A stretch of DNA of 64,000 nt from Paraburkholderia sp. CNPSo 3274 (GCF_024206475.1 NZ_JAMBPR010000019.1:62001-126000), one strand, 5' to 3'. Counted from the stretch's first letter, positions 1-9,177 are shown. The notes: generated by a model from the sequence alone, not told the origin. Numbers and translations are program-made.

Positions 1-109
1 AATCGCCGAGCGACGGAAAACACCGCCCGGTGGAATAAACGTTTAGAAAGGAGTTGGGTTGACAGGTAAAAAATGCGGGCCTGCGGATTAATACCTATGA
101 CGATTAAGT

Positions 110-169
110 TGTAACAGGTGTTTCGATCCAGGCGACCTGTAACAGGGCAATGTGTAACTGAGATGTTAC
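110..169. promoter_or_regulatory. Cluster of TGTAAC repeats
   Basis: TGTAACAGG occurs at 110-118 and again at 138-146, 28 bp apart. TGTAAC follows at 153-158 and the inverted form GTTAC at 165-169, making the dyad GTAAC-N6-GTTAC. Repeated half-sites like these are usual for regulator-binding clusters. Which protein would bind is unknown. Confidence 0.35.
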
Positions 170-415
170 GAGTGCGGATGGCGGCAGACGCCGTTGGTTT
201 TTGGAAAATATGCAGGCTGGATATTGCGCAGAGATCGCGCTTGTGAAACGTTTGCGATCCGCTGGCGAGGCGCAATCCAGGTCGGGCCGGATTTTTTTGC
301 CCCGATTCAGTTCAGCAAGGACGCCGCTTCGATGAGCGCTGCGAGTAGCCAGGCGATTTCAAAGTCGTTGTCAACAACCATCGCGCCTCCTATACCGTAT
401 ACGGCGAGGGCCGAT

Positions 416-450
416 ATCCCACTTATATCATGTCATGATATAAGTGGGAT
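416..450. promoter_or_regulatory. Perfect 35-bp palindrome upstream of the stress-protein gene
   Basis: Two exact 17-bp arms, each made of ATCCC followed by ACTTATATCATG, flank a single central T at 433. No T-run follows, so it is not an intrinsic terminator. A GATAAT -10-like hexamer at 448-453 overlaps its right end and the universal stress protein start codon lies 68 bp downstream. This geometry fits a dimeric repressor or activator operator. I do not recognise the regulator family from the sequence. Confidence 0.6.
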
Positions 451-518
451 AATGAAAGCGGCATTTTGGGTACGGCGCATTTGCCCGTCCGGCGCCGGGA
501 ATCATCGGGGGAGGAATC

Positions 519-980
519 ATGGCCTCGTTCAACAGGATTCTGCTGTGTTACGACGCAACGCGCGAAGGCCGCCGGGCTTTGCGTGAGGGCGCCGACCTTG
601 CGCGCGAATGCCACGCGCAAACGCATTTGCTGGCCGTGCTCGACCAGGCGCCGCTGCAATGGGGGACGGATATCGCGTCCGCCGTGCCGTTCGAAGCCGC
701 GGAAGAGGCGGCGCGCGAGATTCTGCGTGAGGGGGTGGCGTGCCTGCAAGACAAAGGGCTCGCGGCAACGGGGCACTTCGTGGTGGGCCGGCCGATCGAC
801 GTGATTGCGAGTTACTTCGCGGAACTCCTGCCCGACCTCATCGTGGTGGGCCACCACCGGCGCGGGCCGTTCAAGCGCTGGTGGGATGGGCGCGACGATC
901 GCCTGCTGCTCGACCGCGTGTCGTGCAGCGTGCTGGTTGTCACCGCGCCGGATCCGGAGCCCGCGAAAGCGGCGGCCTGA
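519..980 (+). CDS. Universal stress protein (UspA family)
   Basis: This 153-residue protein is a single Usp domain of usual length. It starts with a hydrophobic beta-strand ending in the conserved Asp (ILLCYDAT, D12) and ends with the family's ATP-loop region (VVGHHRRG at 109-116, then LLDRVSCSVLVV at 129-141). Such proteins are cytoplasmic and help survival under starvation, low oxygen or redox stress. GGGGGAGG lies about 6 bases before the ATG. The gene converges on the nar remnant. In many proteobacteria usp genes sit in anaerobic or nitrate regulons, so it may be a survivor of one here, which is an inference. The palindrome at 416-450 probably controls it. Confidence 0.9.
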   Translation: MASFNRILLCYDATREGRRALREGADLARECHAQTHLLAVLDQAPLQWGTDIASAVPFEAAEEAAREILREGVACLQDKGLAATGHFVVGRPIDVIASYFAELLPDLIVVGHHRRGPFKRWWDGRDDRLLLDRVSCSVLVVTAPDPEPAKAAA

Positions 981-1022
981 GCCGCCACGACGCCCGAGAT
1001 GCACAGGTAACCACTGTGGCGC

Positions 1023-2600
1023 TCAGGCGTTCAGTTGGCCAAGAATCGGTGTGCGCTTGACTTCGGAGATGTAGAGCAGGATCAGCGAGACCCACACGAC
1101 ACCGTAGAGCAGCATAAAGCAGCTCGAACGGATCTTGAGCCAGTCGAGCAAGATGCCGAACAGGATCGGCAGCAGAAAGCCGCCCAGGCCGCCCGTTAGC
1201 CCGACAATGCCGGTCACGATGCCCATGTTGGTGGGAAAGTCGTCGGCCACATACTTGAATGTCGAGGCCATGCCGAACGCGAACACTGCGCCCAGCACGA
1301 AGGCCACCGCAACGAAGCCGAACACCGGCATGCTGATATGCAGCGCCGCCTGGCCGTCGATCGTGTGGATCACGAAGTCCGTGGGCGGGTACGAGAGTAT
1401 GAAGAGACAGATCCACGCCACCCACAGGCCCCACCACGTGACCTTGTGGGCGCCGAGCTTGTCGGCGAACACGCCCCCCACGGCACGCAGGATCGAGCCC
1501 GGCAGCGAAAAGCCGGCGGCGAAGGCCGAAGCCATGACGAGCGACATGCCGTACTCGGCCTTCAGGTATTGCGGAATCCACAGCGAGAGCGCCGTGAAGC
1601 CGCCGAAGGTGATCGAGTAGTACTGGCACAGCCGCCACACGCGCGGGTCCGCCAGCACCTTGAACGAGTCGAGCAGCGAGCCGCTCGACTTGCCGGCGCC
1701 GAAAAAGCCCATGGCGAAGCCGCGTTGGCTGGGCGGGAAAAAGCGCGCGACATACGGCGTACCCACCGCGAACGAGGCGCCCACGCAGCCGAGAAAGAGG
1801 CCGATGAGCAGGAATTGCCACAGCTCGCTCGCGTAACTGACGAGATACACGGGCACGGCGCAGACCACGAGCAGCGTGGTCATGACGGGGTCTTCGAGCG
1901 AGCGGCCAAGCTCCAGCGGATTGCTCATGAGTTGCGGAGCCGAAGGTAGCCAGCCCATGCGCTCGGCGCGCACGTTGTAGTCGATCGGCGCGCCGTGGTA
2001 GTCGGCCTTGTTCGCGAGCGGCGAAAGCAGGTCCGTGGGGTTCATCGGGTCGTAACGCCACTGGTCGGTGTGCGCGTAGAAGAGCGGCGTGGCGTTCATC
2101 TGGCGCGGCGGGCGGCTCCAGTCGAGTGCGAACGCGAGTGCAGTCCAGCCTGTTTGCGGGCGCAACTTTTCCTGGCCCACGTAATGCGACCAGCCGCCAC
2201 CGGACTTGCCGACGCAGCCGCACATCACGAGCATGTTGATGATGGCGCGATACGCCATGTCCATGTGGAACCAGTGATTGATGCCGGCGCCGATGATCAC
2301 CATCGAACGGCCTTCGGTCTTGTCGGCGTTCTCCGCGAACTGACGCGCGACGTTGATGACGTCCGCGCGCTTCACGCCCGTAATCGCTTCCTGCCACGCG
2401 GGCGTGTAGGGCACGTCGTCGTCGTAGCTGTGCGCGAGGTCCTTGCCGCCCAGGCCCTGGTCGAGCCCGTAGTTCGCCACGAAGAGATCGTAGACGGTGG
2501 CCACGAGTCGCTCGCCGGCGGGTGTCGCCACGCGCCGCACGCCGATGCGGCGGCTCAGCACCGGCCCGTGCGAGGCGGCGCGGCTTTTTCTGGATTGCAT
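1023..2600 (-). pseudogene. Chimeric remnant: narG fragment fused in frame to narK fragment
   Basis: The open frame encodes about 525 residues from the ATG at 2600. Residues about 20-231 match the middle of respiratory nitrate reductase alpha NarG (GRSMVIIGAGINHWFHMD, then HYVGQEKLRPQTGW and ERMGWLPSAPQL). Residues about 237-525 match an MFS nitrate/nitrite transporter NarK from around its third helix onward (SFAVGTPYVARFFP, RVWRLCQYYS). NarG lacks its Fe-S/molybdenum N-terminus and its C-terminal half. NarK lacks its first helices and also a segment between GFFGAG (about 297-302) and ADPRVW, where other NarK proteins carry several dozen extra residues. narK normally precedes narG, so this order implies rearrangement. 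The frame is open throughout, but neither activity is plausible. Confidence 0.85.
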
Positions 2601-2804
2601 TGTCGAGTCAGGAACGACTCGTAAATCAGGTGCAAAAAGAAGCGCGATTTTTTGTAATTGATTGAGATTTACGCCGCCGTAATACTTTGCTGCACGCTGA
2701 ATATCACAATCGTTGCGTGCGCATGAATCTAGAATGATTATTCCCGCTCGTTTCACGAGCCCGACATATTTTCCGGCGCACTCGGCGCGGTCGGCTTCCG
2801 CGCA

Positions 2805-3641
2805 TCAACGCGCGTGGTCGCGCAATGCCTGAGCGGTTTGCGGATCGGCGGGAAAGAACGCTTCGATTGCCAGTTCGGAAAGCGTGATGTCGACCGGTGT
2901 GCCGAAGACGGTGGTCGTGCTGTAGAACGCCAGTTCGCCAAGCACGGTGCGCACGCGCAGCGGCACGGCAATGTGATGGTGATGGGCGATCGGCTCGGCG
3001 CTCGCGTTCGCTATGCCCGGTGGCGTGGGATACGCCGCGAGTTCCTCGTGCAGCGCGGCGAGCACGGGGTCGGCGCTCGCGTCGATCTGACGTTGCAGGC
3101 GCGTGAGCAGATGCGCGCGCCACGCGTGCCAGTTGACGATCCGCGGCGCCATGCCCTCGGGATGCAGCGAAAGCCGCAGCGCATTGATGGGCGCGGCGAG
3201 CAACGCAGGCGAAGCGTCGCCGATGAGCGGCGCGAGCGCGCCGTTCGTGGCGACGATATTCCAGTGGCGGTCCACGGCCACGGCGGGATAAGGCTCGTGA
3301 CCGCGCAGTACGAGATCGACAGCCTCACGCGCGGCGGCGAGCTGCGGATCGTCGAGCGCCCGCTCGCGATAGAGCGGCGCATAGCCCGCCGCCACGAGCA
3401 GCGCGTTGCGCTCGCGCAGCGGCACATCGAGCTGCTCGGCCAGATGCATGACCATCTCGCGGCTCGGCAGCGCGCGGCCCGATTCGACGAAGCTCAGATG
3501 GCGCGTCGAAATCTCGGCTTCGGTTGCGAGCAGCAACTGGCTCATGCGCCGGCGCATGCGCCAGTCGCGCAGCATCTCGCCGACGCTGCGGCGCCCGGTG
3601 CCGGACGGCGCGGCAGGGAGGATGGAAGCAATCGTGTTCAT
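2805..3641 (-). CDS. XRE-family regulator with MmyB-like C-terminal domain
   Basis: This 278-residue protein has an N-terminal helix-turn-helix of the Cro/C1 type (about 20-76, with LRDWRMRRRMSQ and the recognition region STRHLSFVESGR). It is followed by the MmyB-like sensor/ligand domain (YPAVAVDRHWNIVATN). Relatives are common in proteobacteria, usually next to a dehydrogenase or oxidoreductase they control. The start is set at the ATG at 3641, because upstream codons have no homology. A TTAC-N7-GTAA dyad lies at 3677-3691 in the presumed promoter. It is a clear paralogue of the regulator at 24880-25725. Its target is not obvious; the divergent small membrane protein gene at 3840 is the nearest candidate. 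Confidence 0.88.
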   Translation of the reverse strand: MNTIASILPAAPSGTGRRSVGEMLRDWRMRRRMSQLLLATEAEISTRHLSFVESGRALPSREMVMHLAEQLDVPLRERNALLVAAGYAPLYRERALDDPQLAAAREAVDLVLRGHEPYPAVAVDRHWNIVATNGALAPLIGDASPALLAAPINALRLSLHPEGMAPRIVNWHAWRAHLLTRLQRQIDASADPVLAALHEELAAYPTPPGIANASAEPIAHHHHIAVPLRVRTVLGELAFYSTTTVFGTPVDITLSELAIEAFFPADPQTAQALRDHAR

Positions 3642-3839
3642 GCTGCCGATTCTAGCGAAACGCGTGAGGAAGGCGATTACGTCTGAGGTAAAGAAACAGT
3701 GGAGCGCGGCCGACAACGGATATATGAAAACCTCGGGTTTATGTCCCTGCTGCATTCGTGTACGACGTTTACCCTGTGCCGCGCTATCGCCTAGAATGAA
3801 AAGTCTCACGGACTGTGGCGTCGCGCAGAGGAGACTGCC

Positions 3840-4001
3840 ATGAGGGAAACCGTTGCTGCTTATCTGATCGGGCCAGGCGTCATGTTGCTGGTGTGTGCGG
3901 CCATGTGGGCCGTGTCGCGCCGCAGCAGAGGCACGCTCGAGGCGCGCCTGACTCGCTGGCTCGACGCGCATCGGCCGCACGGCATGCGTCACAAGCATTG
4001 A
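3840..4001 (+). CDS. Small single-pass membrane protein (53 aa)
   Basis: An ATG is preceded by GAGGAG at 7-base spacing. The 53-codon frame encodes one hydrophobic helix (residues about 6-26, ending in MWAVSRRSR) followed by a basic tail rich in Arg and His. No family is recognised. The good ribosome site and the hydrophobic-then-basic layout favour a real small membrane protein. It is divergent from the XRE regulator at 2805-3641 and may be controlled by it. Confidence 0.55.
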   Translation: MRETVAAYLIGPGVMLLVCAAMWAVSRRSRGTLEARLTRWLDAHRPHGMRHKH

Positions 4002-4235
4002 GCGTGCCAGCGCCGCGGTGGTTTGCGCGATGGTTCGAGTGCATCGCGAACGGATCGCGACATGGTTCGCGAGGCAGATTTCATAGCATTCCGAATCAAT
4101 TCCTGAATTAATTCGTCTCGCTCCGGCGCATGGCGCGCTCTTGTGCGTACCGCCTCGTCTGCCATTCCCACTTCACGTCGAGGGAACTGAGCGTGCGCCT
4201 CGCGGTCATTCCGATATTGCATACCGGAGCCCTCC

Positions 4236-4670
4236 ATGACCCGTCCCGCCGATTCCTTCATCATCTTCATCGCCCGCATCGCGCTCGCCATTCTGTTTCT
4301 CTGGGGCGGTGCCTTGAAGCTGCTGGGATACGCGGGGTTCGTCGGCTACCTCCATTCGAAGGGTGTGCCGTATGCCTCGTATGGCGCGATCGTGGCGACG
4401 GCTATCGAACTGCTCGGCGGCATTGCGCTCGTGCTGGGCGTGCGCATGCGCGCGGTTGCGTTCCTGCTGGCCGTGTACGCTATCGTCACGGCGATACTCG
4501 GCCACGACTTCTGGAACATGACCCAGGCCACCGCGCAACAGGACGCGGTCATTCACTTCTGGAAGAACGTAGCGATCGCGGGCGGCTTCCTGCTGCTGAC
4601 CGTGACGGGCGCGGGACGTGCTTCCATTGATGGCATGCGCGCACCGCGCGGCGGCGGCCTGCGAGGCTGA
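4236..4670 (+). CDS. DoxX-family membrane protein
   Basis: The 144-residue product has four predicted membrane helices and the DoxX/DoxD pattern: RIALAILFLWGGALKLLGY in the first helix, a short polar loop with FVGYLHSKGVP, then AIELLGGIALVLGVRMR. DoxX-family proteins sit in the inner membrane and have been tied to quinone-linked oxidation and oxidative stress, but most, including this one, have no assigned reaction. The start ATG follows GGAG about 8 bases upstream. It is a stand-alone gene, with the small hypothetical protein at 4741 following in the same direction. Confidence 0.85.
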   Translation: MTRPADSFIIFIARIALAILFLWGGALKLLGYAGFVGYLHSKGVPYASYGAIVATAIELLGGIALVLGVRMRAVAFLLAVYAIVTAILGHDFWNMTQATAQQDAVIHFWKNVAIAGGFLLLTVTGAGRASIDGMRAPRGGGLRG

Positions 4671-4740
4671 CGCCTTCGCGTGGCGAGGCGCGAGTGTTGA
4701 ATCACAACCACCGGGCAACCGGGTGTAGAGGGAGCAGGCC

Positions 4741-5010
4741 TTGATACAGAACTTCGACTTCAACGTGGCAGGCAAGACCGAGCAGTTCTGCGCGAGTCTT
4801 GCGGAAGACGGCACGCGGCGCGTGTTCATCAGCTACGCGGATTCCGCGAAGACGCTGGTGATCCTCGACGCTACCGGGCTCATCGGCGCGCTCAAGGCAG
4901 ACCTCGAGGAGCCCGACCAGCTGATCGCTCACGCCATCCGCAAGGCGCAACACGATGGCTTGATCGCCCGCGCAATCGACTCCGGCGCGATCCAGGAGGC
5001 GTCGCTGTAG
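4741..5010 (+). CDS. Conserved hypothetical protein (89 aa)
   Basis: The frame starts at TTG with AGGGAG about 8 bases upstream and codes for a small acidic soluble protein with no signal peptide or membrane helix. The composition (VFISYADSAKTLVILDATGL) suggests a compact alpha/beta fold. I do not recognise a named family. It follows the DoxX gene by 70 bp in the same direction and may be cotranscribed. The TTG start is chosen because no in-frame ATG gives a sensible length. Confidence 0.55.
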   Translation: MIQNFDFNVAGKTEQFCASLAEDGTRRVFISYADSAKTLVILDATGLIGALKADLEEPDQLIAHAIRKAQHDGLIARAIDSGAIQEASL

Positions 5011-5035
5011 TTCGTCAGGCCGGCTCGCTATTGCG

Positions 5036-6505
5036 TCAGCGCGATTCCGATTCGTTCATCCGTGCCGGCTCGACGCGGCGCACGCCCACATGCGCCGGCT
5101 CGGTTCTCACGAACCAGGCCAGCCCGGCCGCCGTGAGCAGGAGCGCCGTCGAGACCGTGGTTTCGGCACGCAGGCCGGCCACCACCTGCGCCGCGCCTGC
5201 CCCGCCCGCGAGCGCGCCGAACGCCGCCACCCCTACCGCACCGCCCGCCTGACGCGCCGTATTGAGCAGCGCCGAGGCCGTCCCTGCGCGCGCCGGCTCG
5301 ACCGAGGAGAGCACGGCCGTGGTCATCGCCGGCACGGCCAGACCCATGCCAGAGGGAATCAGCAGGAAGGCTAGCAGCACGAAGGCGAGCGGCGTCGAGG
5401 CATCCACGCTGATCAGCAGAGCGTAGCCCGCACCCGCGATCAGCGCGCCGACGATCATCGGCCGGCGCGTGCCGTAATGCGCCACCACATGGCCGCTCAC
5501 GATGTTCGAGAGCAGGAAGCCGCCGGTGAGCGGGATGAACGCGAGGCCCGCCTGCAATGGCGTCTCGCCCCGCGCATGCTGCAGATAGAGCGCGAGCACG
5601 AACACAGTGCCGTAATACGTAAGATTCACGCAGATACCGAACAGCACCGCCGCGCTGAACGTGCGGTTGCGCAGCATGGCAAGCGGCACCATGGGGTCGC
5701 GTGCGCGCGCTTCGAGCGAGACGAACGCGGAACCCGCGACGATCGCGAGCGCAAAGCCGCCCGCCACGGCCCAGTGCATGAAGCCGAGCGGCCGCCATTC
5801 GATCACGGCGCCCGTAGAGGCCGTGAGCGCCACGATGGCGAGCAGTTGGCCGCGCACGTCGAGGCTACGCACGGCGGGCGCGCCGGCGGCGTTGGCATCG
5901 TGTGCATGGCGGCGCGGCGCGGGAATCCAGGCGAGCGCGGCCCAGAAGCCCGCCGCGCACAGCGGCAGGTTCACGAGGAAAATGCTGCGCCAGCCGAACG
6001 CCGCGATCAGCAGACCGCCCGCCACCGGGCCGGCGGCGATCGAGACGGCGCCGGCGGCGGTCCAGAAACCCACTGCGCGCGCCCTGAGCGCCCGGTCGTG
6101 GCGGCACGCTTCGTTGAGCAGCGCGAGCGAATTGGGCAACATGGCGGCGGCGCCCGCACCCTGCAGCGCACGGGAGGCAATCAGCATGAACGGATTGGCC
6201 GCGAGCCCGCAGGCCAGCGAGGCGAAGGCGAACACCACGAGCCCGGCGGCGTAGAGGCGTCGCGCCCCGTAGCGGTCGCCGAGCACGCCGCCCGAGAGCA
6301 TCAGCACGGCGAAGGCGAGCGTATAGGCGTCGACGATCCATTGCAGGCCCGCGACGCTCGCATGGAGATCGGTTGCGATGCGCGCGAGCGCGATATTGAC
6401 GATGGTGACGTCGAGCTGCGTGACGACGAAGCCAACGCTGACGGTCGCGACGATACGCGTGAGCGCAGGCGTGAAACGGACGGGGGTGGGGTGTGAGGTA
6501 TTCAT
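5036..6505 (-). CDS. MFS drug efflux transporter (DHA2/EmrB-like)
   Basis: The 489-residue protein has about 14 hydrophobic helices. It shows the hallmark first-helix sequence QLDVTIVNIALARIATDL and the MFS motif A equivalent GGVLGDRYGARRL in the loop between helices 2 and 3, both typical of the EmrB/QacA proton-driven multidrug exporters. It would act in the inner membrane. The ATG at 6505 is selected because homology begins immediately after it. No adjacent membrane-fusion protein is present, so it is not a classical EmrAB tripartite system. The neighbouring gene at 6633-7934 is another MFS member of a different subfamily in the same direction. Confidence 0.88.
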   Translation of the reverse strand: MNTSHPTPVRFTPALTRIVATVSVGFVVTQLDVTIVNIALARIATDLHASVAGLQWIVDAYTLAFAVLMLSGGVLGDRYGARRLYAAGLVVFAFASLACGLAANPFMLIASRALQGAGAAAMLPNSLALLNEACRHDRALRARAVGFWTAAGAVSIAAGPVAGGLLIAAFGWRSIFLVNLPLCAAGFWAALAWIPAPRRHAHDANAAGAPAVRSLDVRGQLLAIVALTASTGAVIEWRPLGFMHWAVAGGFALAIVAGSAFVSLEARARDPMVPLAMLRNRTFSAAVLFGICVNLTYYGTVFVLALYLQHARGETPLQAGLAFIPLTGGFLLSNIVSGHVVAHYGTRRPMIVGALIAGAGYALLISVDASTPLAFVLLAFLLIPSGMGLAVPAMTTAVLSSVEPARAGTASALLNTARQAGGAVGVAAFGALAGGAGAAQVVAGLRAETTVSTALLLTAAGLAWFVRTEPAHVGVRRVEPARMNESESR

Positions 6506-6632
6506 GCGCCCATGGTAGGACGCTCGCCGGCTTCGACGTTTCAGCGCGAGGTGAATCGTCGAAGCCGCCGGCAAAATGGTGCCGGACCAGTGGCGACCGT
6601 CCAGTGTGCATTCAGTGCGCACTGCCGCGCAC

Positions 6633-7934
6633 TTACTGCTCCCGATGCGCGTCCTTGAAGAACAGCGTCGTGATCGCACCGAGTACGCAAATCGCGGCCA
6701 CATACCAGGTGGGCGCGAGCGGCGCGGACTTCATCAGCAGCGCGACGACGATCGGCGTGAGGCCGCCGAACACGGCGTACGCCACGTTGTACGAGAACGA
6801 GATGCCCGAGAAGCGCACCACGGGCGGGAACGCGTTCACCATCACATAGGGCACCGCGCCGATCGTGCCGACCAGCAGCCCGCAGAGTGCATAAAGCGGC
6901 ATGAGCATCGAGGTGTCCACGGCGATCTGCCGGAACAGCGCGTGGTACGCGATCGCGAGGGCAATACCGCCGATGGCCAGAACGCGGCGCGCGCCGAAGC
7001 GGTCCGCGAGCGCGCCCGCGCTCACGCAGCCCACCGTGAGGAAGAGCGTCGCCACGCAGTTCGCGAGGAGCGACGTGGTGGCGTCGAGATGGAATTGCTT
7101 CTGCAGTAGCGGCGGCGTCATGAGGATCACGACGACGATGGCGGCCGAAAGCATCCACGTGAGCAGCATCGAGACGATCACGGCGCGGCCGTGGTCGCGC
7201 AGCACGGCCTTGAGCGGAATTTCGTCGGCGAGCGACTTACGCGCCTTCATCTCCGCGAACACGGGCGTTTCGTGCAGCCACTGGCGCAGATACACCGAGA
7301 ACATGCCGAACAGCCCGCCAATCAGGAACGGAATGCGCCAGGCATACGCGGCGATGTCGCTCGGGGCGTAGTGATGATTGACGGCCGCGGCAATCAGCGA
7401 GCCGAGCAGGATGCCGAACGTGAGGCCCGCCGTGAGCGTGCCGCATGCATAGCCGGTATGGCGGCGCGGCACGTGCTCGGAAACGAACACCCACGCGCCC
7501 GGCACCTCGCCGCCCACGGCTGCGCCTTGCAGCACGCGCAGCGCGAGCAGGAGCACGGGTGCGAGCACGCCGATCGTCGCGTAGGTGGGCAGGCAGCCCA
7601 TGGCGAGCGTGGGCAGCGCCATCAGCAGCACGGAGAGCGTGAACATGCGCTTGCGGCCGAGCAGGTCGCCGAAGTGCGCCATGACGATGCCGCCGAGCGG
7701 CCGCGCGAGGTAGCCCGCCGCGAAGATACCGAAAGTCTGCAGCTGGCGGAGCCAGTCGGGAATCGTTGCGGGGAAGAACAACTGGCCGATAGCCGGCGCG
7801 AAGAACACGAAGATGATGAAGTCGTAGAACTCGAGGGCGCCGCCGAGTGCGGCGAGCCCGAGCGTCTTGTAGTCGCTGCGGGTGAGCGCGCGCGCAGCGA
7901 CAGGCGTGCGCACGCCAATTTCTGTTGCTTGCAT
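6633..7934 (-). CDS. MFS transporter, metabolite:H+ symporter family
   Basis: The 433-residue protein has 12 predicted helices with the metabolite:H+ symporter pattern: LGGALEFYDFIIFVFFAP in helix 1, RPLGGIVMAHFGDLLGRKRMF in motif A, and RVLQGAAVGGEVPGAWVFVSEH in helix 4. Relatives carry small carboxylates or compatible solutes such as citrate, proline/betaine or shikimate into the cell. The substrate cannot be read from the sequence. Length and motifs are complete. The upstream region contains the imperfect dyad TACGACGTTGTA at about 7959. Confidence 0.88.
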   Translation of the reverse strand: MQATEIGVRTPVAARALTRSDYKTLGLAALGGALEFYDFIIFVFFAPAIGQLFFPATIPDWLRQLQTFGIFAAGYLARPLGGIVMAHFGDLLGRKRMFTLSVLLMALPTLAMGCLPTYATIGVLAPVLLLALRVLQGAAVGGEVPGAWVFVSEHVPRRHTGYACGTLTAGLTFGILLGSLIAAAVNHHYAPSDIAAYAWRIPFLIGGLFGMFSVYLRQWLHETPVFAEMKARKSLADEIPLKAVLRDHGRAVIVSMLLTWMLSAAIVVVILMTPPLLQKQFHLDATTSLLANCVATLFLTVGCVSAGALADRFGARRVLAIGGIALAIAYHALFRQIAVDTSMLMPLYALCGLLVGTIGAVPYVMVNAFPPVVRFSGISFSYNVAYAVFGGLTPIVVALLMKSAPLAPTWYVAAICVLGAITTLFFKDAHREQ

Positions 7935-8300
7935 TTCCGAAAAACCAGGATGTTGTTATGTACGACGTTGTATGTAGCGCGTGCGGAACGCGTCTGGACG
8001 TCCGTGATGGCCGAATTTGCCTGGTGCGCGCGTGGCGCGGGGGCGGCGGTCGTCGGATAAGCGGGTGCAAGGGTGGGGCACCGCAACAGGTCTGCGAGGG
8101 TGGGCGGACGTGCGACGACTTCAGGCCAGAGCGCGATTCTACAGGAAGCCTGGAAGCTGCCTGAGGCGCGCCAGATACGCGAGCGTCAGAACGCTGACGC
8201 GCCGCTGTGGGAAAACGATCAAGCGGGGTGAGGCGCTCGCCGCCGAAGGCGCGGAGCTCGAGTCGGCTTGAGGCGAAGCGCTCCGATTCTGTAGTTCGAT
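7935..8300. other. Intergenic region without a recognised gene
   Basis: About 365 bp separate the MFS start at 7934 from the terminator at 8301. The first 60 bp are AT-richer and probably hold the transporter promoter. The rest is GC-rich, with no frame that has a ribosome site or a recognisable motif. I see no repeat or RNA structure in it. Confidence 0.5.
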
Positions 8301-8338
8301 AAAAAAAGACGGCGGCACGCCATGCGTGCCGCCGTCTT
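8301..8338 (-). terminator. Intrinsic terminator
   Basis: A perfect 15-bp stem (AAGACGGCGGCACGC and its complement, 8306-8338) with a CAT loop is followed, in the minus direction, by a run of seven U. It lies 30 bp past the stop of the gene at 8368-8658, which it evidently terminates. Confidence 0.9.
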
Positions 8339-8367
8339 CATTGTTTGATGCGTTGCGCGCGGCAACC

Positions 8368-8658
8368 TCAGCGCGCGAGGCCGAGTCCTTGCAGCACGGC
8401 GTTGCCTTCCGTCGTGAGGCGGATGCTCGGGGCACCGGCGTCGTCCTGCACCTGCTCGACGAGGCCGGCTTCCTTGAGCATCGGAATCTCCGGTTTGGCG
8501 TGCGCGTCGATCGGCGCATGCAGCAGCAACAGGAGGGTCGCAAGCTCGTGGTGGCTCAGCAACCGGCGCAACAAGGTGCGGCGAGCGGGCTTCGCGCCGG
8601 GCGTTGCCTCGCTGTCGACCTGACTTGTCGCCTGGATTTGCGGATCTTGCTGTTTCAC
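8368..8658 (-). CDS. Hypothetical protein with winged-helix-like C-terminus (96 aa)
   Basis: The start is a GTG at 8658 preceded by GCAGGAGG at good spacing, which decides it against later Met codons. The N-terminal 25 residues are polar. The rest (LLSHHELATLLLLLHAP, then IPMLKEAGLVEQVQ and IRLTTEGNAVL) resembles the last helices and wing of a MarR/winged-helix fold. That would suggest a small DNA-binding protein, but no full domain can be claimed. It is a monocistronic unit with a strong terminator at 8301-8338. Confidence 0.6.
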   Translation of the reverse strand: MKQQDPQIQATSQVDSEATPGAKPARRTLLRRLLSHHELATLLLLLHAPIDAHAKPEIPMLKEAGLVEQVQDDAGAPSIRLTTEGNAVLQGLGLAR

Positions 8659-8844
8659 GGGACCTCCTGCAGCGTTCGTTTCTTCTGGGTGAAGCGATGA
8701 TGCGGACGAAGACTTAAGCGATTCTTAAAACGCCCGGCGAAAATGTGTCATCGCGCTACACGGCGCGCATTTATGTAAAAGTCCGTAATAGAGGGTGCGA
8801 AGCGCCGCGCGGCTGCTGCCGGGCAAAAACGGCCCGTCAAAGGC

Positions 8845-9177
8845 TCAAGGCGCGCAGGTTTTGCTCGCACCCTCGATCCACAGGTTCGAGACGTGGCGTT
8901 TGCCGGCGTAATAGCGGTAGGTCGTCGCGCCATTGTCGGTGCGAACCTTGATGACGTTCGAGTCGCCGAACTCGAGCATCTGGCCTTGCGGCAGCGGCGA
9001 GGTGGTAAAGCTGGCGCCGTGACGCGAGGCTTCCACGGTCAGGCACGAGATCACGTCCTGGACCGACCGGTTGGTTGTGGAATCGATGACCGGCTGACCA
9101 GCGTCCGGGTTGCTCTGAAACCACGCGCACGCGCCGAGCGTGAGCGAAAGGGCAAGGGGCACGGCAAGCTTCTTCAT
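8845..9177 (-). CDS. Putative lipoprotein (110 aa)
   Basis: The product begins MKKLAVPLALSLTLGAC, a signal peptide with a lipobox (LGAC) that places the mature protein as a lipid-anchored envelope protein. The mature part holds two further Cys (in SCLT and KTCAP), probably a disulphide. No named family is recognised. ATG 9177 is chosen because it gives the complete signal peptide. It is divergent from the large penicillin-binding protein gene at 9403, so an envelope role is likely. Confidence 0.72.
   Translation of the reverse strand: MKKLAVPLALSLTLGACAWFQSNPDAGQPVIDSTTNRSVQDVISCLTVEASRHGASFTTSPLPQGQMLEFGDSNVIKVRTDNGATTYRYYAGKRHVSNLWIEGASKTCAP

Larger units (their letters stand above)
1..518. 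other. Left-edge intergenic region, no gene recognised
   Basis: I find no convincing coding region here. An open frame from about 194 has no recognisable motif and runs into the stress-protein gene in another frame. The stretch is less GC-rich than its neighbours and carries regulatory-looking DNA: a cluster of TGTAAC hexamers (110-169), a 10-bp palindrome CCGTATACGG (395-404), and a perfect long palindrome (416-450). It is probably the promoter region of the downstream universal stress protein gene plus remains of an older locus. Confidence 0.5.

Noticed and set aside
194..586. A 130-codon frame at the left edge
   Set aside because: It lacks a ribosome site and motif, covers the operator palindrome and overlaps the stress-protein start in another frame.
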